Shown here piece after piece: positions 23,817 through 36,590 of a DNA stretch of 64,000 nucleotides. Source of the stretch: Reticulitermes speratus (taxonomy: Eukaryota > Arthropoda > Insecta > Blattodea > Rhinotermitidae); contig JAJKFL010000007.1 of NCBI GenBank assembly GCA_021186555.1, positions 5,465,249 through 5,529,248 of the forward strand, given 5' to 3'. The notes under the pieces are model-generated. The model did no database searches. It was not told the DNA's origin and saw nothing but the letters and a program-made list of their open reading frames with translations. Made by a program: the position numbers and the translations under genes. Each line of letters starts with the position of its first letter. Position 1 is the first letter of the stretch.

Positions 23817-25019
23817 TGAAGAATATTAATCTCCAGAATTATGCCAACGAAACTTGCCCAATTTATTACGATACCTAACAACAGCGGAAAGGTTCAGCCC
23901 AACGGAATATACGAATCTTCCAACTGTCTTCTTTGCGACTTTGCGCCTCCTACTGGTGGTGTAAACCCAGGCCCGCAGCTCATGCGAAAAATTCAGCTCG
24001 GCCTGTGGCAAAAAATTTGGAAAATATTTGGGCCGCAGGATGAGTGACGACAGCAGTTTAGGCTATTACACAACCAGAATCTTCGTAATTCATACCGACC
24101 ACCTAGCACTGTTAGAAAACGAAATTTAGGAGACTTATGGGAAGACAAGGAATACATATATACTTTAGGTCGGGAATTTAAGACGTAAGATAACAGAAAG
24201 TTCTAGGAAAACAGACTATGAAGATGCGTGGTGGATGAAATGGTTCTATGGCCGTGACTGATGCAGATGCTACCAAGGTGTTATTATAACAGTTTGATTT
24301 TCAGTTTAAAACTGACGCCAACTCAGCTACACACCTTCCATACCGCTCTGTAGTTACCATAGACGTATTCAATTTTATACCACTCTTGTGCATATCTCTA
24401 AAGAACAGACAAGTTACACAATAGGCCTAGCTATATAGGGGTGAACGTGAAGAGGCAGAAGAGAAGTTAAGAAAACGGAAGGAAGGCGTTTCGGAAATGC
24501 TCGTCTGGCAAATCAGAGCAAATTTTCAATTGCTCTGCCAGAGGAAATAAAGACAGACTGTGTAAGGGTTAGACGCGAGAATGCCGCAGTGTAACGGCAT
24601 ACAGTTGACGTTGGTTCCTGCCAGTGTGGTGCTACTCATGTGACGGTAATGTTGCCAGACAACCTGTGATCGGTTTAGAAGCCTAATGCAGAAAACTGTT
24701 TTTAAATATTTGGTGCCTGGACCCTGCGCGCTTAAGCAGCATGGCCCTATCATGAAAACGTACACGGCAGTGGTAGTAAGGATCCACGTATTCTGAAGTT
24801 CTGAAGCCCGCAGCAGAAGTGCCTAGTCTGTCTCCGTTCCACGAGATGTTCTCCCGGGAAACAACGCAATAAGAAACCGGGCAGCTTCAAAGCTGGTCTG
24901 GACGTGGGGACGAAAAGAAAAATTTCTGCTCCTGCCGGGAAGCAATGCCCGGATGTCCATCCGATAGCCAGTGCCCTTAATTACTGTACTATCCTGACTT
25001 ACGTTGCTATCTCAACACA
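23817..25019. other. Unassigned non-coding DNA
   Basis: Nothing recognised. Confidence 0.5.
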
Positions 25020-25110
25020 GGCTACATTTGTCATGCTCCGCCGTTACGTCAGCCCGCAGGCTCAGTACCGTGTTCACAGAAGCCGGCTACCCGCCTGTCC
25101 TTAACGTGCT
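25020..25110 (-). pseudogene. LINE ORF2 C-terminal fragment
   Basis: On the minus strand ASVNTVLSLRAD follows KDRRVAG in another frame. Together they match the QDRDRWRALVNTVMNLRVP tail with one frameshift. This is a 5'-truncated relic. Confidence 0.55.
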
Positions 25111-27461
25111 GAGCACAGTTGTAATCCTTACATCCTTAGGACCCATTTTAATATCGTACTTTCAGCGACACACACGTCACAAAGCTGTCTCTTCCCTTCA
25201 TGTTTTTCCAATAAAACTGTTTGTGCAATTTACATATCCTCATGCATGCCACACATCTCGCCCAGCCCACTACTCTTCATTCGAACAACCTAATAATATA
25301 ATATAAAAATACATATTAAAACTATTTCCCATTGTATGTTACATGCCTTCGCGCATAATTTGCAAGTGATGTTCGGTGTGAGTGATTATTACTCTCTTCC
25401 AGATAAATAGCACATAAAGGCATTCGTCATATTCTAAATGGCCTCGTACAGACGATCTGACGATAGTTAAGACGAGCACACTACTATCTGCACAGGCAGC
25501 TCAGTTGTATAAGGGAGATGCGTTCTGAAAATCGCCACGTACATCGAAAACGAGTAAAACTGGAAACGTATAACACGGAATGATAGACATGTTTTCCCGG
25601 ACGAGGAAGACTTCAACGTCTGCGGATTAAATTAAACATTAATACACTTATTCCTGACACATACTGAGACAGAGGAACATTGAATACCTACACAGAACGC
25701 AAAACAAGTACACAAAATTAAAAATATATTAAAACAGTATATAGGATAAATTCGAAATTAATAAATCTCAACTATGAATGGGGCTAGACGTTTCATTTAA
25801 GGCGGCTGACTGGAAGCGTTATTAAGCAGCTGAGTCGTCAATGTTAGATGACTCAGATGGCGCAAGTGAAGGGCTGAAGCAAGACGGAGGATGCGCGAGC
25901 ACTTACAACGAAAGTCGCCTGTACTGCACCACATGACATTGGCAGCACAGTCACCGGTTCTATGAACACCCACTGCTGTTCTATCGGTCAGTGATTTCGA
26001 AAACAGCAGCCACCGTTCTACAGTTACTGCGGCCCCCCTTGTCACCCAACCACACCAAAAACACGCAGCGGCATCCGTGTGGTCGGTGCAGCCTTTATGC
26101 CGACAACGCCGCGTCTTGTAAGATTCACCTAGCTCTTAGACAGAGAGAGAGAAAGGTTATGCGTATTTCTTGGGCAACAAAATGTATATTATTATTATAA
26201 TAATCCTAAGGGAGGGGCACTCCATCTATCTGGGGAGGCTGGCAGGCTCAGCCACAAAGGAAATTTTTATAAGAGAAGAAAAAGACAGAGCTATCAAGCA
26301 AGGTCAAGCCAATGATTCACGTCAGCCTTATTGCTGATTATTATAATATCAAGTCGTCCATCTCAATCCACTCTTTCTGGCTCTGGCTAGCTGGATAATA
26401 TTTTTCCAAAAGTGTAATTACTGTACAGCTCGCTTATTGTAATTTGCATCGCTCATGTTACCTTCGGGCGGGTTTGTATGATAGATGCCCCCACCCATAC
26501 ATTCTTATTGTGATGAGGAGAGAGGGGGAGGCGAGTACAAGAAAATGTCTGAGAATCACGCAGCGTTATCATAAGTTGTACTTTATATAATTGGACAGAG
26601 GGTGGAGTAGAATTGCTTAGGAAACTATGCTGACTTCTGTGGCCGCGCGGTAGGCTGTCCAGCAATACGTCAGCAAAATTATTATCGAGTTCGTAAAGTT
26701 GTACACATACAGGAATATTATTCCACGTGTAATTTCAAAGTGGGCGGAATATATGAAACTCAACACACAGACTTTCGGTCGTAAAGGAGAAAAATACGTA
26801 GCTGGCGTATATCTATAATAAGGTACGAGGAATAATGCGAAAATTGCGCGCTTGCCTTCCACGATGTATAAACACTAATCAACCCAAATGAACACAGCCT
26901 GCGTTATTCCGATTGAAAAGCACAAGAGACTACGGCAAAGGTTACAGTATGTGAGCAATGCACCGCGCGAAGGCCATGGCAATCACACGCCACTTCCCAA
27001 TTCCCACCACTTCTTTACGCCAATCCACAACAAACAAGTTGGGGGAGACAGTGAAAGAGGATTAAGATACATTGACCAAAGAAGGAAAGAGAAGAAAGGA
27101 CGCGGGAAGTAGCAGGGGTTGAAAAGAAGTTAAAAAAGAGGGCATTTGAGAGAGAAATCACTTGTTGATCGGATAGCGCCCCCCCCCCCCCCAACAAGAG
27201 AGATGTGGCACACAAGACCCCAATTAGTGACGCCCAGTTAGCCTGTGTGCAGGATTTTGCAGTCGCGACTCAAGAGAGGGGCCAAGTGTCAGTGGCGTGC
27301 TGATGCCAGTGTATAAAAAAACCGATGAACAGCGACCAAAACATTCATTTCACAAGAATCAAAAGAAAAAGCCTATAAACTTAATGCAAAGAGCCCCCCA
27401 AAATGGTATAAAACATGCCCCAGACTGTTAAAAGCTTAAACACACTCCTAAAAAAGGGGGA
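25111..27461. other. Unassigned DNA with a poly-C tract
   Basis: It holds 14 C at 27179-27192. At 26175-26355 the flanks ATTATTATAATAATC and GATTATTATAATA are inverted and may bound an unclassified short element. No gene recognised. Confidence 0.45.
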
Positions 27462-27463
27462 TA

Positions 27464-27647
27464 CAGTCGAACCCGGTTATAACAACATCGGTTTTATACG
27501 ACACCTCGTCTATAACGTCAGATATTCTGTGGTACGAATTAATTCCACACTTTTAACCACAACATTATACTCTTCTTAAAAAGATACTCGTTTATAACGA
27601 CACAAAACATTCAGTCCCCTTCATGACGTTATAACCGAGTTCGAGTG
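27464..27647. mobile_element. TA-flanked MITE, copy 1 (Tc1/mariner or pogo type)
   Basis: The termini are CAGTCGAACCCGGTTATAAC and an imperfect inverted copy ending GTTATAACCGAGTTCGAGTG. TA precedes the left end and TG follows the right end. It is 184 bp, against 185 bp for the copy at 63637-63821, which is alignable throughout (shared AGATATTCTGTGGTAC and CGTTTATAACGACACAAAA). Confidence 0.85.
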
Positions 27648-28078
27648 TGTTTTATCTCGAACTTTGTACGGAACAAATATGCAAAAGCAGCTGACATGTC
27701 ATACACTGCAGACTGGCTGCCAATTAACATACAGCGGTGCAACACATCGCTAACGTCAGCTGGCAGTCTTCGTGCAGTGACATCGGACAAAACAGGAACA
27801 AGTAATACGAATAAAATTAGCAAATACGTATCTAAAGATTAACGAAAGTAAGACTACACCAGGCCAGACCAAGCCACAAATTTGCTTTTACCCTGCAGCT
27901 GCTGATGGCGCAGTTTATACTGTATGTTGTTTTACACGGGTGTTAAGTAGAACTTGACAAAGGATAATAAAAGTAACTGGGGGATGGAGGATTTAACAGT
28001 GACGAATCTGATGATTTCCACTTTTTATCAAATATTAGTAGGGTAACCAAATGGAGAATGTGATAAGAATATGTACGC

Positions 28079-28310
28079 ATGGGGTCTGAAAACCCGAAAC
28101 CACTTGGGAAACCTATGCGTATACGGCAAGATAATATTAAAATGAGTCAAATATGGTATAAGAGTAACAGACTGGCTTCAGCTGGCTCAGGGCAGGGTCC
28201 ACCAGCGGACCTTGTGAATACAGTATTAGTCGTCGGGATCCATAAAGCGCTGGGAATTTGTTGACCAGCTGAACGACTATGATGTTCTAACGAAAGACCA
28301 TGGTCCACGC
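28079..28310 (+). pseudogene. LINE ORF2 C-terminal fragment, frameshifted
   Basis: The plus strand encodes GKPMRIRQDNIKMSQIWYK, then in a second frame DWLQLAQGRVHQRTL, then in the first frame LVNTVLVVGIHKALGIC. Combined, these follow the tail consensus (GKPEGKR-WEDNIKMDL, DWIHLAQDRDRWRALVNTVMNLRVP) with at least two frameshifts. It is clearly dead. Confidence 0.75.
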
Positions 28311-28479
28311 CGTCATTACAACGCGACGCTACACTACCCTTCGCACGGCAGTAACTTACATTACTCCGCCTACAAACTCTTTTAACTGAAGGAAACAAAA
28401 CACTTTGGGACTTACGGGAGGAAATATTAAAGAGGATTTTAGAGAAATGTTGTGCGAGGGTTTAAACCGAACTGCCACA

Positions 28480-28575
28480 GGTTATCGCAGGGGCTGTTGT
28501 GAACAGGGTAACGAACCCACTGAGTCCATTAAAATTAAATAATTTCTTTACCAGCTGAGCGGATAGTAACTTCTA
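28480..28575. repeat. Second LINE-tail relic and tRNA-like sequence
   Basis: The plus strand reads AVVNRVTNPLSPL, resembling the VNTVMNLRVP tail. On the minus strand the same bases give CCGCTCAGCTGGTAAAG followed by GTGGGTTCGTTACCC, resembling A and B boxes. The two readings overlap and only one can be the true ancestry. Confidence 0.35.
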
Positions 28576-30895
28576 CAGGAGAGATGCAGCGACAGACATG
28601 TCACTGCAGCTCGTGATCATGTCCGGAACATCCTTCGCGTTACACACAGCGAGCGGTCCGGGCAAGCAAGCCCGCGTCACTACACGAGAAGTGCAAAAGA
28701 GCCACAATCTTCTTGGGCCCTCTGCATTATTATGACAGCAGACTAGGTAGTGCCATATTGTCTACTTGGTGATCATCTGCGGAACCTGGGCAAGTAGAAC
28801 GGTATGCACACATTTACCGAGGACGCAGGGGGCATGGAGCACGCGCACATTCTAGAAACAAGCGAGTCTCTCGACGCGCGATTTGTTTTGATTACGGCTT
28901 CAGGTCTCCCCCACCAATGAATAATGGATGTATATTGCAATAACAAAAGGGAAAGGGGTTGTAGTGTGAGACAGAGACAGAAACTTTCTAACTGAACCAC
29001 CCGCCGCCCACCCTATTCCTCCCAGTTCAAACCACCACAGTCACCACCACCACCTCCAACCCCTGGTGTGCGGCTGGCGCCATAGCACCTCCCAAACCCC
29101 TTCCTCTTCGTACGGACCGACCTTCTCTGCCCCCGTTATCCTAACTCAGCATATCACCATGAGTCACTGAACAAATAATGCTTCAAACAAAATATTCCTC
29201 TCCTATATACAAAAAAAACTCCAACAAATTAAATTTCATTCCGTATCTAGCGTCGTTAACATCGTATATTTCACCCTCGAAAACCCGCTCGGTTTACGAT
29301 TGAAATGTGGACGGGCTCACTTGTATAGTTTATGGTTTGACCAGGGAGGGGCCATCAAACACACCACTGGAGGAGGAGGAGGAGGACGAGGAGGAGGCTA
29401 AATATATACATATATATACATATATACACAGCAGATCCTCCGAGTTACAGCACAGTGCACTCCTCCAGATGAATTATTATACTGGCTGAACATTCTCCAG
29501 TCAGCGGCATCTGCGTCAACCTGCCTAAATGGCATTCCATTTTCGTTCATTGCAAAATTCCGGTGTTTCCTACAATATTTAAGCTAATCTGTAGTCTCAA
29601 AAACGGAAAAGGAATAAAAACAGACAGCTTACTAAATAATTGAAACAAACGGCCGTGTCATTTCTGATGAAAAACGTGAAGGAAACGGTCACTCTTTTCC
29701 TCTGTATTACTAATGGACCAAGAACATTAGACAGTTTTTTTTTTTTGTGAAAGCGAATATGTGGTCCTTCCTGTGACGCTCATTCGCTAGTCACAGACGG
29801 GACCCCCGTTTATACATTTTCAGCACTTAGTTTCCACGATCCTACAAAGCCGTTTCGCTGTGAACGAATTCATCAATGGTAATCCAAGTACACTGAGAAG
29901 CGATTAGTATCGATACACAGTAACAGATCCAGATCCTGAATTATAGCGGTCTCCATCCCCGTACCTTCAAAGATTCTGTTTGCTGTACATGCAAAATTCA
30001 AACAAATCCTATTTCGTTCTCATGCAGAGAGAGAGACAAAACTAGAAAATGCTTTGAAGAACAGCTCAGAGGCAGTGTCACTTCGTAGTGAAATTCAAAT
30101 GCTCATGACAGACGTTTACCGTTCTGTAAATACCTCAAAAGGCGAAGCAATAACCAATTAACGTTTGAGAGAAATATGTAAGTGACGGGCGTCTGTTACG
30201 TGTCTGCATAAGTACAGACAGCGAAATGCAGCGTGCATATCAGCCTGTCAGATATACCTGCATCAAACGGTGTAATTTTAATAGAAGCAGCATATTTGGG
30301 CGGTCCCTGTCACTTTAAACGCGTCTCATGTGACGAAACAAATGTTTCCCCGTTTACAGGCTACTTTGCGTGCGAAGTTACACACAGAATGCTACGCAAT
30401 ATGTGGTCCCAAATTCCACAAACATATCTGCACACTCGCTAGCTACTACACTACATCAGCAACTCTACAAAACTAAGATCTTCCTAAGGACCTTGCAGTC
30501 TCTCATCTGGTTAAGGAATCTACAGCCTTTATGGAGCTCAAATGTTCACCAATTAGGGCCTACCCTGACGCAGTTTAGCCCAGCCCACACATTCATCCTT
30601 ATGAGCCACTTTCATAGTATCTTCTCAACTACATTTAGACCTTCCAGTGGACTCTTCCCTCCAGATTTTTAGACTACAATAAAGCAAATTCATTTTTTTC
30701 TGTGCTTGCTTGATTCTGAACACTCACAATCAATTATCTTACTGCAGCGTTGGTGGAATCGACATATTTCGAACAGCCGGGTGGACTGCATTCACGAGAC
30801 ATGTCCGGTTGCCCCCCTCACTCAAAGAAGAAAGGGACTTAGCGGTTTAAGTTCCGTGCGTCAGCCACCCCCACCCCCACTACCTCCGCGCCTTG
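28576..30895. other. Unassigned DNA with simple repeats
   Basis: It contains a GGA-rich run at 29370-29398 encoding an acidic stretch by chance, and a TATACA-type repeat at 29403-29430. No gene recognised. Confidence 0.5.
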
Positions 30896-31170
30896 TACAG
30901 ATACGCCCCGACTTACGTAATTTAAAGTTACGCAATTTCAGACTTACGTAACTTTTAGAAAAAAAGTAAAAAAACTTAAAAAAGAATTTTTTGAAACGCG
31001 CGCCGAATTTTTCCTTGCGGAAATTAAAGCTCAATAAGATGCAGCTGGCGGAGGAATAATGTTGGGGGACAAACAGTTGGTAGGGCGGTAATGCTACGGC
31101 CGATCTGGTTCCAGTGTGTTGGAATTTGGAGTCCAACTGGCCTCCGTTACATATATTCTACGTACGTAAA

Positions 31171-31882
31171 CTGTAGACCCTCGAATGAACGGACTAATAG
31201 GGCGAGTGGGTGGTCCGATAATGCCGATTGCCCGGTACTTCGGAATTATGTGTATATATATATACATATATATATATTTTTTTTCCTATGACTCAACAGC
31301 CCTTAGGGGGGCCTAGGACTCCGTCATTTTACGACGCTTCACAATCACACACATTAGACACACCACACTCGGTAGAACTCCTCTGGACGAGGGACCAGCT
31401 CGTCGCAGAGACCTCTACCTGACAACACACAACAATCACAACAGACAGACATCCATGCCACCGGTGGGATTCGAACCCACGATCTTAGTAAGCGAGCGGC
31501 CGCAGACCCACGCCTTAGACGGCACGGCCACTGGGATCGGCGTGTGTGTGTATATATATATAGCCTAAAAGTCGCCAAAACAATAATACAGTACTGTATA
31601 TATAATACTACTGCATACACATAGTACTGTACACCGGATATTGGAATTTAATAAATTTCAGATAATAAATAATAAATCCAAGATCCAGGTTATGGCAAGA
31701 GCAATACACTACCACCTGACCGAGCATCCTTGTCCGCCACGTAGCGGCCACTTCGCTAATTAACAGTCAAGACCGCTAATTTCACATATTCACATTCCGG
31801 ACGAAAATTTCGGAACCGACAGGTTTCCTCCGTTATTTCCGAAATCCGTACATTAGAGGTCCGTTAATTCGAGGGTCTACAG
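31171..31882. mobile_element. Middle TIR element of the nest
   Basis: The left end CTGTAGACCCTCGAATGAAC and the reverse complement of the right end, CTGTAGACCCTCGAATTAAC, are inverted repeats of about 24 bp. TA follows the right end. At the left the TA is two bases away (TAAACTG). It is interrupted by a SINE and TA/TG microsatellites. Confidence 0.7.
31287..31541 (-). mobile_element. tRNA-derived SINE (family 1), innermost insertion
   Basis: It is the same family as 18748-19008: on the minus strand the B box GTGGGTTCGAATCCC and the A-box region CAGTGGCCGTGCCGTCTAAGG are intact. GTGTATATATATATA-like sequence at both sides (about 31250 and 31546) is the probable target duplication, though its low complexity makes the exact length uncertain. 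Confidence 0.8.
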
Positions 31883-31973
31883 TATTCGCTTAGCGCCGTA
31901 CCTTCACGAACCTAACTACTGCGTAAGTCGGTGAGTGTCTGTATTCACGGTGATGAACTGTAGTGGTTTAGTT

Positions 31974-32482
31974 ACGTGGTATTCAACCTGGGGTACGCGA
32001 AGACATCTTAGGGGGTACGTAAAATAAAAAAAATAAATATGTTATTTCATGATAAACACTGAATAATCAGGGCCATATTTAGGGTTAGCCACAAGAGACC
32101 CGGACGTAAGGACATGCGATTTGGGAGCGCCATTTTTTTTCTCTCTCTCTCTCCTTTATGCGATTCTTATCTGGGCGGCTAGTTTCATTTTATTCCACAT
32201 AGTGCATATAATTTTGCTTTGCTAAAATACCTTTGTTCCTTTATTAATTTTTATATGATAGGCAATAATATATTTGTTATTTAATAGCTTGATTCTCCTT
32301 TTCTCATTTAAAACTTATTATTTAATACATTATTTTGGATGTAATTTATTTAACTTATTTTAGATGTAGATTATAGACCACGTATAACTTGAATTATGCA
32401 CCAACAACTTTGGGGGTACAAAGTTGAAGAGAAATTATATGTGGGGGTACGCGAAAAAAAAAAAAAAGGTTGAATACCATTG
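31974..32482. mobile_element. hAT MITE, 509 bp, with perfect 8-bp target duplication
   Basis: GTTTAGTT is present at 31966-31973 and 32483-32490. The termini are ACGTGGTATTCAACC and, as reverse complement, CAATGGTATTCAACC, and the inverted similarity continues into GGGGTACGCG near both ends. The interior is AT-rich and non-coding. It sits only about 30 bp from the outer element of the adjacent nest. Confidence 0.92.
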
Positions 32483-32499
32483 GTTTAGTTGAATGTAAA

Positions 32500-34160
32500 A
32501 TCCGGGATATGTACTGCGAATAATCAAGAATAAACAGAATGTGCCCGGCAGAGACTGGAACCGAGAACCTCTCGAACACATAACAGCTTTATCCGAACTT
32601 CGGCCACATGATGCGCTACGTCGATAATTGGCACTGAAGACAATGGGGAAAGGGAGCGCCATAGGAGTCTAATCTCTATACAAACTCGACAGCTCAGAGT
32701 TACCTGAACGCCAATACGACTGTGGGGCCCGCTCCACCCTCAACCCCACCCCATCTACTGGACAACTGTAGTAATATGTAAAACCCAAAACACCCCAGCG
32801 TCTTATCTAACGTCGTGGTAGAGTGGATAACACGCTTTTGCATTCAGATGTCCCTCAAATGTGACGACAGCATCATTCCATATCCCTTCGAATTCATTGC
32901 TCAATAATCAGCCTACCATGTGACAACACATAACCTGAGCTATTACAAGTGTCGTTAAATAATCAAGAATATACAAATATGTATCCAAATAACTTGAGGG
33001 AATAGGAAATTCTGAACTGCGCTATGTGAAAGCTTGCTGCAGAAGGGATAAATATGCAGCAAAAAATATTATAAACCACTATTACCGCTGACTCCAGTTT
33101 AATCAGGCAATATAACCAACAATGTACACTTTATGCAAATACACAAATTATTTATTTAAACACTTCCTGGGTGTCCCATAACACATGAAACAGTCTAGAC
33201 AAACTTTTCTCTAACCGCATAATTAAAGTACGTGCGTTTAACTGTATCGAAGTAAATTAATGAACAGCACCTCGCTGTATATGTGTAAAGGTTCCGAGAA
33301 ATAAGTCGACTCCGTAATCAAAATAACGTGAAATTTTGGCAGAAGCAATGGAGTCCTCTTAAAAACAAGCATACAAATGGAAGACGAATTGTTTATTTGT
33401 ACCTACCGCTGCCTGTCCCAGTGGAAGACTTCTTGTAAAATTACGCACAGAAAAGACTGGATTATTTACGGTGAAACATATAGAACAAAGTTAAATATTT
33501 TTAAAGTTGCCGGTCCGCACGTTCGCCGCACGTTTATCATACACACACAATCCTATTTATAATCCCCTCTCGTTTCCCAGAACTGAATACGACCTCTTAT
33601 TTCCATGGCGAAGTATTTATATTTATCTTCGGTGAAACAAGACATATGTTAAGAAATTCGAATTTACTCTCCAAACATCCGGCCCGTGCATTGCAATATC
33701 TAATACAGAACGAAACCAGTAGCTGAACACAAAGACTTCCACACTTATAAAGATGTTAAGGTGTTTTCTTTCAACACCAGCCATGCTGCTTACAGCCAAG
33801 GTAAAGACGATCGCTTGTTACTACCAACATCGTTAAGCTCGAGGCAAGAGGTCGATAATAAGAAAATCTGACTCCTATCTGGGGGTGGGGAGATACAATA
33901 ATGAACGGCCCTGGAAAGCTAAACGTCACCGTTAAACGGTGAGCAATCCTGTTTCCCTTTCGCCAGCTCCCGGGTTCCAATCTCGGTCCGGAAACCGCCT
34001 AACCTGAGAAACGTATTTCATAAAGTCCTTTGACCATCTACAAAACGCCTAGACACTCCAAACAGACCACGACTGCATATTCCCTAATCCTCTCACATTC
34101 ATCATTCCGTGCCATTCTAATGTTTGACATCAACTGATCTAAGCACCTGAAGAGGCGGCT
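32500..34160. other. Unassigned DNA with decayed tRNA-like/SINE traces
   Basis: A minus-strand B-box-like CGGTTCCAGTCTC lies near 32555. A plus-strand CGTGGTAGAGTGGATAACACG at 32814 with a GTCGTTAAATAA tail near 32952 suggests an old SINE. CCCGGGTTCCAATCTCGG near 33968 is another B-box-like word. None is good enough to call a functional RNA gene. Confidence 0.4.
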
Positions 34161-34290
34161 TTAACCCTTTAAAGCCAAGTGGTTACTTTATGTACCACCA
34201 GTTTTAACACTCAAAAACTCCGTGTTCTTCCCACAAAGTGTGTGTGTTTTGTATGCATCACAGAACAATAACTGGTTTTTATAACGGAGA
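34161..34290 (+). repeat. TTAA-bounded interspersed repeat, second copy
   Basis: It begins TTAACCCTTTAAAGCCAAGT and aligns with 13907-14035 through GTACCACC-GTTTTAACACTCA. Tentatively a piggyBac-like end. Confidence 0.4.
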
Positions 34291-34617
34291 AGGTTTGTGG
34301 TTAGTGCGCGGTACGAACGTGATATTTATATGCTACATACAGTAAGCGTATACTGTGTGCCGAACCATGCCATACAAAAAACATAACCTGCGTTTGCAAT
34401 GGACACCGACAAAGACGCGAACACGACGTCCAAAATCGTCTGTCTTAAACAACAGACAATTGTGATAAAAGGCAGTAGGTACTTTACAACAAATGCAAGT
34501 ACTAAATAAGCCACACGGTACTTTACAACAAATGCAAGTACCACATAAGCCACACGGTATTCAAAACATAAAATATCAACATGGCGATGGAACAATCTAG
34601 TCTTAGTGTTTTGGGTG

Positions 34618-35192
34618 TCAGGAGCTATGTCAGTATAATTATTATATATAAAAATATATCAGGAGCTATGTCAGTATAATTATTATATATAAAAATTATC
34701 AGGAGCTATGTCAGTATAATTATTATATATAAAAATATATCAGGAACTATGTCAGTATAATTATTATATATAAAAATTATCAGGAGCTATGTCAGTATAA
34801 TTATTATATATAAAAATATATCAGGAGCTATGTCAGTATAATTATTATATATAAAATATATCAGGAGCTATGTCAGTATAATTATTATATATAAAAATAT
34901 ATCAGGAGCTATGTCAGTATAATTATTATATATAAAAATATATCAGGAGCTATGTCAGTATAATTATTATATATAAAAAATATATCAGGAGCTATGTCAG
35001 TATAATTATTATATATAAAAATATATCAGGAGCTATGTCAGTATAATTATTATATATATAAAAATATATCAGGAGCTATGTCAGTATAATTATTATATAT
35101 AAAAATATATCAGAAGCTATGCCAGTATAATTATTATATAAAAAATATATCAGGAGCTATGTCAGTATAATTATTATATATAAAAATATATC
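34618..35192. repeat. AT-rich minisatellite, 14 copies of about 41 bp
   Basis: The unit begins TCAGGAGCTATGTCAGTATA and ends in a TATATAAAAATATA-like tail. Fourteen GGAGCTATGTCAG-type starts can be counted. Units vary from about 39 to 43 bp by length changes in the TA/poly-A tail, and copies 2 and 4 share the shorter AAAAATTA form. Copy 4 has GGAACT and copy 13 has GAAGCTATGCC. No flanking transposon found. Confidence 0.95.
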
Positions 35193-36210
35193 CCATCCGA
35201 CGGCATGACCCAACCCCCTCAAATAATATTCTCTAAGTTCTTTCAATACGTCTTAGACACACATCACAAACGCATGTTGGCCACACAACACGCCGTGAAG
35301 TGTTGATCACAATCATGGACTCTATACTTGATATTCGAGTTCTTTTTAATGCAGTATAAGCTGTAGGAGGAAACAGGAAAAGAAACTTCTACAACAACCC
35401 AAACAACGGCAGTTAAAATTAATTATATGCGATCTAATGCGCACAACACATTATATAACACATAATTATAATCCAGCTGAAGTTATTACTGCGAAGTCGC
35501 CTTGTAATTTATTTATCATCTTCAATAACATTACACGGTCACACACCAGCAATTTACTGTTGGTTACTCAGAAGTACGACTCCGACCTTCGCAGTGGTTT
35601 CGCAAGGGGGAAGTCAGAACTTCTGATGTTTATGAGCAGTAACCAACGTATTCAAGTTAAAAATACAATGGGCAAAAGGGCAGTCGTGTCTTCTGAGTGC
35701 GAGATAAATCTATTATGCGAGATAGAATTTTCTGTTGCGTTCTATTGGTTAGAGCTCTGCAAACATTGACTCTAGGATTATTGCTATAAACTGTACACCT
35801 AACAAATGACGAAGAGTGTAAAGTGACACAGACGCGTGCTTTTGACAGCATCTATTTTCCCCCCTGCAAACTTCGCCCGGAGGTAAGAAGCCCCCACCAA
35901 CACTGTCAAGGCCACAGCTTTATTCCTGAGTAACGACCAGTAGAATCCGCTACACGAAACGCAATATCATGATAACTGTGACCGGAAAAATCATGTACAC
36001 TCCTTGGGCATAATATGACAAGACACTCAGGCCAACGTTAGTACCGATGGAATTACTGAAAACTGATTTACGTAATTTAAAGGTTCTGTCACGTGTAAAA
36101 TACGAGGCTCTCGCAGCGGTGACTACGGGAATTACTGTCTCACGTGAAACCGTGTGGTCTTGTAGAAAGGTACCGACGTTCCGGAACACCCTGTGCACCC
36201 ATCATCACAG
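35193..36210. other. Unassigned non-coding DNA
   Basis: Nothing recognised. The plus-strand frame at 35437-35769 has no recognisable domain. Confidence 0.5.
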
Positions 36211-36213
36211 TAG

Positions 36214-36590
36214 ATGAGTGAGCCTACCACGATGATGGAGGAGACAGAAGGTTCCTCTTCTAAAAGTCTACACGACGTGACATTGCAGACAGTAGCAATC
36301 TTATTACTTACACATTCAACAATTTCGGTCTCATTTCACAGCGAAGTCCCGTGTTTTAAGCATAGAAGCCACTTTATGCAAAGCGACGCCCTGTTACACG
36401 TGAAACTTGGTCTATCTATCTGGGAAGTACAAACCAAAGGTGTCAGAACACACAGACTGAAGACAGAAGCTGTGACACAAGATTGGAGAAAATACAGCAA
36501 AGGTCTTCGCAATTTGTACTATTCACCAAGCAGCGTAACGCGCCTTAAACAAATATGGGAAGAGTGGAACATGTAACACGCTTGCAGAAA
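36214..36590 (+). pseudogene. LINE ORF2 fragment (region upstream of the C-terminal tail)
   Basis: The peptide contains GVRTHRLKTEAVTQDWRK and then GLRNLYYSPSSVTRLKQI. After a frameshift GRVEHVTRLQK follows, matching the LINE consensus DWRKLHNEELHNLYSSPNIIRMIKSRRMRWAGHVARMGE. It therefore covers the stretch just upstream of the tails seen elsewhere in the window. Residues before about position 70 are not recognised. The frame stays open for 120 codons but the frameshift shows it is dead. Confidence 0.65.

Larger units (their letters stand above)
30898..31941. mobile_element. Outer TA-flanked element (pogo/Tigger-like) of a three-level nest
   Basis: The left end CAGATACGCCCCGACTTACG and the reverse complement of the right end, CAGACACTCACCGACTTACG, are inverted repeats. 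TA lies at 30896-30897 and 31942-31943. TIRs of the form CAG-CGACTTACG are typical of pogo/Tigger-type elements. Without the nested DNA it would be about 330 bp, so it is a MITE. Confidence 0.7.

Noticed and set aside
29307-29489. Plus-strand frame with an acidic run
   Set aside because: The glutamates come from a GGA simple repeat.
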